DNA from: SLRI01 sp964460465
GTDB lineage: Bacteria; Pseudomonadota; Alphaproteobacteria; Geminicoccales; Geminicoccaceae
Assembly: GCA_964460465.1 (NCBI GenBank)
Contig: CAYWSB010000012.1
Coordinates: 1-64,000, forward strand
DNA: 64,000 nucleotides
Reading direction: 5' to 3'
Made by a program: the position numbers and the translations under genes. The notes beneath the pieces were generated by a model. It searched no databases, had not been told where the DNA came from, and was given only the letters and a program-made list of their open reading frames with translations. Of the stretch, positions 58,845-64,000 are shown piece after piece. How positions within the stretch are numbered: the first letter of the stretch is position 1; each line of letters opens with the position of its first letter.

Positions 58845-59957
58845 TCAGCGCCAGCGGCGGAACTGCATGGCCCGGCGGACCCGTGCCTCGGCCAGGGCGA
58901 CGGCCGCCCGGCGCGGCAGCTCGCCGGCCGTGGCCGCGGCCTCGAGCACGGCGCGCGTGTTGGCGCGGATCTTGGCGTCGATCGTGGCGAGTGCGTGAGC
59001 CTCGTCGCCGCCCCGATACTCGACCGCGGCACAGATGACCCCGCCGGCATTGGCGATGAAGTCGGGCAGGACCAGGATGCCCTTGGCGTGCAGCCGCTCC
59101 TCGGCCGCGGACGTGGCCGGGATGTTCGCCCCCTGCAGCACCAGCCGGGTGTCGAGGCGGTCGACATTGGACGCATCGAGCACGTCGGGCCGCGCCGCCG
59201 GGATCCAGATGTCGCAGGGGACGTCGAGGATGGCGGCGGACCCGAGCCGCTCGCCGGCCCGCCAGTCGGCGAGGCGCCGGCCGGCCCGCTTGTGGGCCAA
59301 AAGCGCCTCGACATCGAGGCCGCGCGGATCGTGGACCGTGGCCGTGCTGTCGGCGGCGGCGACCAGCACCGCCCCCTTGGCCGCCAGGAACCGTGCGGCG
59401 TGCCGGCCCACGGCACCGAAGCCCTGGACCGCGACCCGGGCACCCGCGAGCGCCACCCCGGAGAACGGCACGGCCTCCTCGGCGGCGGCGGCGAGGCCGA
59501 AGCCCGTGGCCCCGATGACGTCGAGCGGAATGCCACCGAGGTCGCGCGGCAGGCCCACGGCGCGGCCGATCTCGTCCCCGACCCAGGCCATGGCCGTCTC
59601 GTCCGTGCCCATGTCGGGGCCCGGCACGTAGTCGCCGATCGGCCCGATCGCCCGGGCGAAGGCGCGCACGATGGCCTCCTTCCCGGCCGGCGGCTGCCGC
59701 GGGTCGGCCCGGATCACCGCCTTGCCGCCGCCGTGCGCGAGGCCGGCCGCGGCGTTCTTGAGCGTCATCGCCCGGGCGAGGCGGAAGGCCTCGCGCGCGG
59801 TGACATCGACCGCCATGCGCACCCCGCCCACGGCCGGGCCGCAGGCGGTGTTGTCGACCACCAGCACCGCCTTCAGCCCCAGCGCCGCCTGGTGGACGTG
59901 GACGATCCGCTCGGGTCCGAGCTCGTCGGCGAAGGCGAACAGGTCAGGATCGGCCAT
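58845..59957 (-). CDS. Leucine/glutamate/phenylalanine/valine dehydrogenase family
   Basis: 370-aa NAD(P)-dependent amino acid dehydrogenase. Catalytic lysines K67 (TLKNAAAGL) and K79 (AHGGGKAVI) are present, plus the dinucleotide site VQGFGAVGRHAA. The length and motifs suit leucine-type dehydrogenases. It overlaps the E2 gene by 14 bp, so amino-acid deamination and oxidative decarboxylation of the keto acid are coupled, as in branched-chain amino acid catabolism. Substrate not certain. Confidence 0.88.
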   Translation of the reverse strand: MADPDLFAFADELGPERIVHVHQAALGLKAVLVVDNTACGPAVGGVRMAVDVTAREAFRLARAMTLKNAAAGLAHGGGKAVIRADPRQPPAGKEAIVRAFARAIGPIGDYVPGPDMGTDETAMAWVGDEIGRAVGLPRDLGGIPLDVIGATGFGLAAAAEEAVPFSGVALAGARVAVQGFGAVGRHAARFLAAKGAVLVAAADSTATVHDPRGLDVEALLAHKRAGRRLADWRAGERLGSAAILDVPCDIWIPAARPDVLDASNVDRLDTRLVLQGANIPATSAAEERLHAKGILVLPDFIANAGGVICAAVEYRGGDEAHALATIDAKIRANTRAVLEAAATAGELPRRAAVALAEARVRRAMQFRRWR

Positions 59958-61074
59958 GGTCTTGTATTCTCCGGCTTTCCGGCGGCTGCTCGAGGGTCTC
60001 CACCACGGCGGTGAGGAAGCGTGCCGCCTCGCCGCCGGTGACGGCGCGATGGTCGAAGGTCAGCGACAAGGGCAGCACGAGCCGTACTGCCGGCTTGCCC
60101 TTGACGGGTACGACGGCCTGGCGCGCCCGGCCGGCGCCGAGGATCGCCACCTGCGGCGGCAGCAGCATCAGGGCCGCGTGCCGGCCGCCGAGCACGCCGA
60201 AATTGGAGAGGGTCAGGGTCGGCCGCGCCAGCTGGTCCGGTGTGACCCGGCGCCCGGCCACGGCCGCCTTCAGCCTGTCGAGCTCGGTGCGCAGCGCTGC
60301 CTCGTCCCGGGTATCGGCCGCGCGCAGAACCGGCACGAAGAGCCCGTCCGCCGTGTCCATGGCGATGCCGAGATCGACCCCGCCGTGCAGCGTGCGGGTC
60401 AGGCTCGGCCCGTCGAGCCAGGCATTCAGCGCCGGTGCCGCCCGGCAGCCGGCCACCATCGCCCGCACGAGGGCCACCGTGACGTCCGTTGCCGCGGTCC
60501 AGTGGGCGACCACGGCCTCGTCCGTGACGGTGGCGGCCGCCACCTCGGCCACGGCCCTGGCCATGTTGCGGGCCATGGCCCGGCGCGGGCCGCGCAGCGG
60601 CTCGCCGAGCGGCCGGCCCGGGGTGGCCGGCCCGGCGAGGCGCTCGAGATCGGCCAGGGTGACGAGCCCGGCCGGGCCGCTGCCGGTGACCGTGGCGAGG
60701 TCGATGCCCAGCCGCCGGGCCTCGGCGCGAACAGCTGGCGATGCCTTGACTGGCCGGCCCTCGCCGGGTGCGGCCGGCGGGCGTGGGGCGACGCTCGTCG
60801 GCAGGCGGCCGACGAGGGCCGGGGCCGGGGCGGCCGGCTCGCCGTCGCCGAGCTCGACGAGCGGGGTGCCGACCGTGACGTGGTCGCCGACCGCACCGTG
60901 GAGCTTCTGCACCGTGCCGCTCTCGGGCGAGGGGATCTCGACCACGGCCTTGTCGGTCTCGACGGAGACCAGCGTGTCGCCGGCCTTGACCTGGTCGCCG
61001 GTGGCCACGTGCCAGGCGGTGATCTCGGCCTCGTGCAGGCCCTCGCCGAGGTCGGGGAGGCGAAACGTGCTCAT
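59944..61074 (-). CDS. 2-oxoacid dehydrogenase E2 (dihydrolipoyl acyltransferase)
   Basis: 376-aa E2 with one lipoyl domain (K42 in VETDKAVVEIP), a peripheral-subunit-binding segment (KASPAVRAEARRLGIDLATVTGSGPAGLVTLADLE) and a catalytic domain. The usual HRxxDG active-site motif is H342-R-A-V-T-G, with Thr instead of Asp. It may still work, as His is kept. The ATG at 61074 overlaps the E1beta stop. Relatives act on branched-chain keto acids, pyruvate or acetoin. No E3 gene is nearby. Confidence 0.85.
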   Translation of the reverse strand: MSTFRLPDLGEGLHEAEITAWHVATGDQVKAGDTLVSVETDKAVVEIPSPESGTVQKLHGAVGDHVTVGTPLVELGDGEPAAPAPALVGRLPTSVAPRPPAAPGEGRPVKASPAVRAEARRLGIDLATVTGSGPAGLVTLADLERLAGPATPGRPLGEPLRGPRRAMARNMARAVAEVAAATVTDEAVVAHWTAATDVTVALVRAMVAGCRAAPALNAWLDGPSLTRTLHGGVDLGIAMDTADGLFVPVLRAADTRDEAALRTELDRLKAAVAGRRVTPDQLARPTLTLSNFGVLGGRHAALMLLPPQVAILGAGRARQAVVPVKGKPAVRLVLPLSLTFDHRAVTGGEAARFLTAVVETLEQPPESRRIQDHGRS

Positions 61075-62051
61075 GCGAAGCGGCAGACGTCGCGCGCGGC
61101 AGCCAGGATCCTGGCGGTCGACGGCAGGTAGTGGGCCTCCAGGCGCGGCAGCGGCATGACCGTGTCCCAGCCCGCCACCCGGCGGATCGGGGCCAGCAGC
61201 GAGGTGAGGGCCTGCTCGGCGACGCGGGCCGCGATCTCGCCGCCGAAGCCGCCGGTCAGCGGCGCCTCGTGGACGACGACGCAGCGCCCGGTTTTCTCGA
61301 CCGAGGCGACGATGGTCGCGGCGTCGAGCGGCCTGAGCGTGGCCACGTCGATGACATCGGCCTCGATGCCCTCCGCGGCCAGGATTTCGGCCGCCTCCAG
61401 GCATTCCAGGGTCATCGCTCCCCAGGTCACCAGCGTCAGGTCCCTGCCCGGGCGCAGCGCGAAGCAGCGATCGAGGGGCAGCGCTCGGCCGTCGTCCGCG
61501 ACCTCCTCCCTCAGTGCCCGGTAGAGCCGCTTGGGCTCGAGGAAGAGGACCGGATCGGGATCACGGATGGCGGCGAGCAGGAGGCCGTAGGCGCGGGCCG
61601 GCGAGGTCGGGATGACGACCCGCAGCCCCGGGATGTTGGTGAACACGGCCTCGCCGCTCTCCGAATGGTGCTCCGGCGCGTGGATGCCGCCGCCGAACGG
61701 GGCCCGCAGCACCATCGGGCAGGTGAGCCGGCCGCGCGTGCGGTTCCTGAGCCGGGCCGCGTGGTTCAGGACCTGGTCGAGGGTGGCGTAGAGGAAGCCC
61801 ATGAACTGGATCTCGGCCACCGGGCGCAGGCCCTGGGCGGCGAGGCCCACGGCCATGCCGGCGATGGCGAGCTCGGCGAGCGGCGTGTCGATCACGCGGT
61901 CCGCCCCGAACCGGGCGTGGAGCCCCTCGGTGGCGCGGAAGACGCCGCCGTTCACGCCGATGTCCTCGCCCAGCAGCAGCACCCGCTCGTCGTCGGCAAG
62001 GGCCCGGGCCAGTGCCAGGTTCACGGCCTGGACCATGCTGAGCTCAGGCAT
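61071..62051 (-). CDS. 2-oxoacid dehydrogenase E1 beta subunit
   Basis: 326-aa transketolase-like beta subunit: VQAVNLALARALADDERVLLLGEDIG, NGGVFRATEGL, FGADRVIDTPLAELAIAG, MVLRAPFGGGIHAPEHHSES. It completes the TPP site with E1 alpha. It overlaps the neighbouring genes by 4 and 8 bp, indicating strict co-translation. Confidence 0.92.
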   Translation of the reverse strand: MPELSMVQAVNLALARALADDERVLLLGEDIGVNGGVFRATEGLHARFGADRVIDTPLAELAIAGMAVGLAAQGLRPVAEIQFMGFLYATLDQVLNHAARLRNRTRGRLTCPMVLRAPFGGGIHAPEHHSESGEAVFTNIPGLRVVIPTSPARAYGLLLAAIRDPDPVLFLEPKRLYRALREEVADDGRALPLDRCFALRPGRDLTLVTWGAMTLECLEAAEILAAEGIEADVIDVATLRPLDAATIVASVEKTGRCVVVHEAPLTGGFGGEIAARVAEQALTSLLAPIRRVAGWDTVMPLPRLEAHYLPSTARILAAARDVCRFA

Positions 62052-63093
62052 CGGGCGCCGCTCTGGCCACGGCTGCGCGCTGGGCCGCGAGATCGGCCGG
62101 CAGCGTGGCGAAGAGGTGGTCGAACATGGCCGTCGGCGGCTCGGGCGGGGTGGCGAGATATTCCGCGGCCGCCGCCTCGATGCGCGCGGCGCAGCCCGCC
62201 TTCAGGGCCTCCTCCCGCTCCTTCGACCAGGCGCCGGTTGCGGCGAGATGGCGGCGCAGCCGGGCCAGGGGCTCCAGGCCGAGTCGTGCCTCGACCTCGG
62301 CCTTGTCGCGGTAGCGCCCGGCATCGTCCGCGGTGGTGTGGTCGGCGAGTCGGTATGTGAGCGCCTCGATCAGCGTCGGCCCACAGCCAGCCCTGGCCCT
62401 GGCCAGCGCCGCCTCGGTCACCTGGCGGACGGCGATGACGTCGTTGCCGTCGACCTGGAGGCCCTCGAACCCCGCCGCCCAGGCCTTCTGCGCCAGCGTC
62501 CGGGCCGCCGTCTGCCGGGCCCTTGGCATCGAGATGGCCCAGCCGTTGTCGACGACCACGAAGACCAGCGGCAGCGCCCAGACCCCGGCCACGTTCATGG
62601 CCTCGTAGAAGTCGCCCTTCGAGCTCGCCCCGTCGCCGAGGATGCAGACCGCGGCCCGGCCCTGGCCCGCGCGTTGCAGGGCCAGGGCCACGCCCGCCGC
62701 ATGCGGCGCGTGGCTGGCGATCGGGATCGACACCGGGAAGTCCTGGCGCGGCCCGGCGAAATCGCTGCCGCGCTCGTCGCCGCCCCAGAAGAGGAAGAGC
62801 TCGAGCGGCGTCACCCCGCGCCAGAGCTGCGCCCCGTGCTCGCGGAACGACGGCAGCAGCACGTCCTCGGGGCGCATGGCGGCGGCGACACCCACCCCCA
62901 CCGCCTCCTGGCCGAAGGACGACGCATAGGTGCCGAGCCGCCCGGTCCGCTGCAGCTCCACGGCCTTGCGGTCGAAGGTCCGCGTCAGCGTCATGGCCTC
63001 GAGCAAGGCGACGACCGCGGCCGTGTCTCGGGCGAAGGCCGGTAGCTCGCCGGCGACCCGCCCGTCGGCATCGAGACAGCGCACGAACGGCAC
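62044..63093 (-). CDS. 2-oxoacid dehydrogenase E1 alpha subunit
   Basis: 349-aa TPP-dependent subunit with the TPP-binding GDGASSKGDFYEAMN...N motif (ILGDGASSKGDFYEAMNVAGVW) and VFVVVDNGWAIS. The GTG at 63093 is chosen as it starts just before PFVRCLDADGRVAGELPAF, the normal start of this family; an in-frame GTG at 63195 would add 34 residues of poor character. The first gene of the E1a-E1b-E2-dehydrogenase operon. The start is not certain. Confidence 0.85.
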   Translation of the reverse strand: MPFVRCLDADGRVAGELPAFARDTAAVVALLEAMTLTRTFDRKAVELQRTGRLGTYASSFGQEAVGVGVAAAMRPEDVLLPSFREHGAQLWRGVTPLELFLFWGGDERGSDFAGPRQDFPVSIPIASHAPHAAGVALALQRAGQGRAAVCILGDGASSKGDFYEAMNVAGVWALPLVFVVVDNGWAISMPRARQTAARTLAQKAWAAGFEGLQVDGNDVIAVRQVTEAALARARAGCGPTLIEALTYRLADHTTADDAGRYRDKAEVEARLGLEPLARLRRHLAATGAWSKEREEALKAGCAARIEAAAAEYLATPPEPPTAMFDHLFATLPADLAAQRAAVARAAPDA

Positions 63094-63230
63094 GGCAGGC
63101 GCGCCGCTCGCCTCGTCACCCCTGCACGTTCCCCCCAACCAGGCCCCCGCGCGAACCGTCGCCGAGGATGGACCTAACCATGATTCACGCCGCACCGCCA
63201 GGGGGCTTTGCGGTGGATGGGGCCCTGGTG

Positions 63231-63245
63231 GCTGACACTGTCAGC
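63231..63245. promoter_or_regulatory. Perfect palindrome GCTGACA-C-TGTCAGC
   Basis: Two 7-bp arms around one C, upstream of the E1 alpha operon and downstream of mazF. It may be an operator for the E1 operon; no regulator gene is nearby. Confidence 0.4.
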
Positions 63246-63306
63246 GTCGCTTGGCGGGGACGTGGAGCATTGCCGCCAGTCGCCAGCGCGATGGGGGAAA
63301 GAAGGC

Positions 63307-63325
63307 GGGGGAAATGATTTCCCCC
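63307..63325 (-). terminator. Hairpin downstream of mazF
   Basis: GGGGGAAAT-G-ATTTCCCCC is a near-perfect palindrome about 30 bp after the mazF stop on the minus strand, followed on that strand by a pyrimidine-rich stretch. The run CCCCTCGGGATTTTTTGGGG is adjacent. Confidence 0.45.
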
Positions 63326-63353
63326 GGCACCCCCTCGGGATTTTTTGGGGGGA

Positions 63354-63701
63354 TCAGCGGGCCAGGATGAGGGCGATGCCTTGCAGGACCTGGAGGAGCT
63401 TTCGCTCCGGGAGGACGCCCGCGTGTTCGGTCAGGAGTGACCGGTCGAGTGCCAGGATCTGCGAGGGATTGGCGACCGAGGGCTTGGGCAGGCCGGTGTC
63501 GTCCATGGCGAGGAGCACGTTGCCGGGCGCATTGGCCCAGTTCGTGTTGCTGGTCAGGGGCACGCAGACGGCGGTCCTCAGGCGGCTCCGGTTCAAGGCA
63601 TCGCTCTGCACGACCACGACGGGGCGGCGGAAGCCCGGCGCGGAGCCCGTCGCATCGGGCAGCTCGGCCCACCAGACATCGCCCTGGCGGACGTCTACCA
63701 C
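63354..63701 (-). CDS. mazF: MazF/PemK-type endoribonuclease toxin
   Basis: 115-aa toxin of the MazF/PemK/CcdB fold: RQGDVWWAELPDATGSAPGFRRPVVVVQSDALN with the conserved RPVVVVQ strand, a PLTSN strand, and LALDRSLLTEHAG with the conserved loop. It cleaves RNA at short sites in known homologues. The start lies inside the antitoxin gene end (7-bp overlap), the standard TA arrangement. Confidence 0.9.
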   Translation of the reverse strand: MVDVRQGDVWWAELPDATGSAPGFRRPVVVVQSDALNRSRLRTAVCVPLTSNTNWANAPGNVLLAMDDTGLPKPSVANPSQILALDRSLLTEHAGVLPERKLLQVLQGIALILAR

Positions 63702-63931
63702 TCGACGCCTTCGAGCGTCCGCCGCGCCGCAGCCTTGCTGAAGTCATCGATGGGCTCGTCGAGATTATCGACGATGCGATTCATGGCCTCGGTGATCTCG
63801 TCCGGTGAATGGCGGACCAGATATTCCGCCAAGGCTTCGGCATAGAGCTGGCTGCGCGACTTCCCGGCACGCTTCGCCTGCCGCTCGGCGGCCTCGAACA
63901 GCTCGTCGGAGAGGGATATGGCGGTCTTCAT
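63695..63931 (-). CDS. mazE: MazE-like ribbon-helix-helix antitoxin
   Basis: 78-aa protein with a ribbon-helix-helix start (MKTAISLSDELFEAAERQAKRAGKSRSQLYAEAL) and an acidic C-terminal toxin-binding tail (DEPIDDF). Proteins of this type repress their own operon. The ATG at 63931 falls at the expected transcription start, so the message may be leaderless. Confidence 0.88.
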   Translation of the reverse strand: MKTAISLSDELFEAAERQAKRAGKSRSQLYAEALAEYLVRHSPDEITEAMNRIVDNLDEPIDDFSKAAARRTLEGVEW

Positions 63932-63938
63932 ACCAAGG

Positions 63939-63967
63939 GTATAACCGGCCGGGCACTATTCAGGCAA
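63939..63967 (-). promoter_or_regulatory. Promoter of the mazEF operon
   Basis: On the minus strand TTGCCT (63962-63967) and TTATAC (63939-63944) are spaced by exactly 17 bp. The start site would be at about 63932, immediately before the mazE ATG. No ribosome-binding site lies between. Confidence 0.6.
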
Positions 63968-64000
63968 GTGGTGCGCCGGCATTGCTGCATCAGCGCGTCC

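Noticed and set aside
1..64000. tRNA, rRNA, CRISPR arrays, insertion sequences, att sites
   Set aside because: I looked for clover-leaf ends with CCA, spaced repeats and transposase frames with inverted repeats and saw none that could be supported.

Overview
The window is very GC-rich, densely packed bacterial chromosome. Most genes sit in operons with 1 to 20 bp overlaps and GTG or TTG starts are common. Gene content (cd1 nitrite reductase, CtaB and SCO proteins, MgtC, DUF29, tripartite tricarboxylate transporter, sulfatases with a formylglycine-generating enzyme) points to an alphaproteobacterium, perhaps near Rhodospirillales or Geminicoccales; that placement is an inference. I saw no rRNA, tRNA, CRISPR array or insertion sequence.

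Layout. 1-7000: mixed housekeeping genes (nuclease-like protein, M48 protease lipoprotein, PLP desulfhydrase, cytochrome c, MgtC, XRE regulator with a divergent small membrane protein, HpaI-type aldolase). 7149-12930: stress operon prkA-yeaH-DUF29-DUF29-spoVR. 13056-14285: lone kynureninase. 14320-24567: Crp/Fnr regulator, then a heme-copper reductase operon that looks like an eNOR-type nitric oxide reductase (CuA subunit II, subunit I without the cross-linked Tyr, heme O synthase, two SCO proteins, a cytochrome b-ferredoxin-MvhD fusion, hemerythrin, cytochrome c). 24561-34003 (minus): complete nir operon for cd1 nitrite reductase and heme d1 (nirS-E-C-F-D-L-G-H-J-N plus a CbiX-like protein). 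34170-36362: divergent NirI/NosR-type protein. 36372-53846: a sulfur-ester island with a sulfotransferase, three sulfatases, their formylglycine-generating enzyme, a TctABC importer, two ABC importers without ATPases, and an SDR. 53990-63093: a low-oxygen type cluster (kinase-like protein, PRPP synthetase, CBS-BON protein, phosphoribosyltransferase, HhH protein, Leu-type amino acid dehydrogenase and a 2-oxoacid dehydrogenase E1alpha/E1beta/E2). 63354-63931: MazEF toxin-antitoxin pair.

How it works together. NirS reduces nitrite to NO, and the reductase at 15729-18040 is the only NO reductase candidate, as no norBC and no nosZ are present. Five near-perfect FNR/DNR boxes (TTGAY-N4-RTCAA) lie upstream of the regulator and reductase genes, cytochrome c, nirS/nirI, and the 53990-63093 cluster, which suggests one anaerobic regulon. 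The last box, the perfect TTGAT-CGAG-ATCAA, is flanked by two genes that both carry deletion scars. The sulfatase island reads as uptake, desulfation and oxidation of an unknown sulfate ester.
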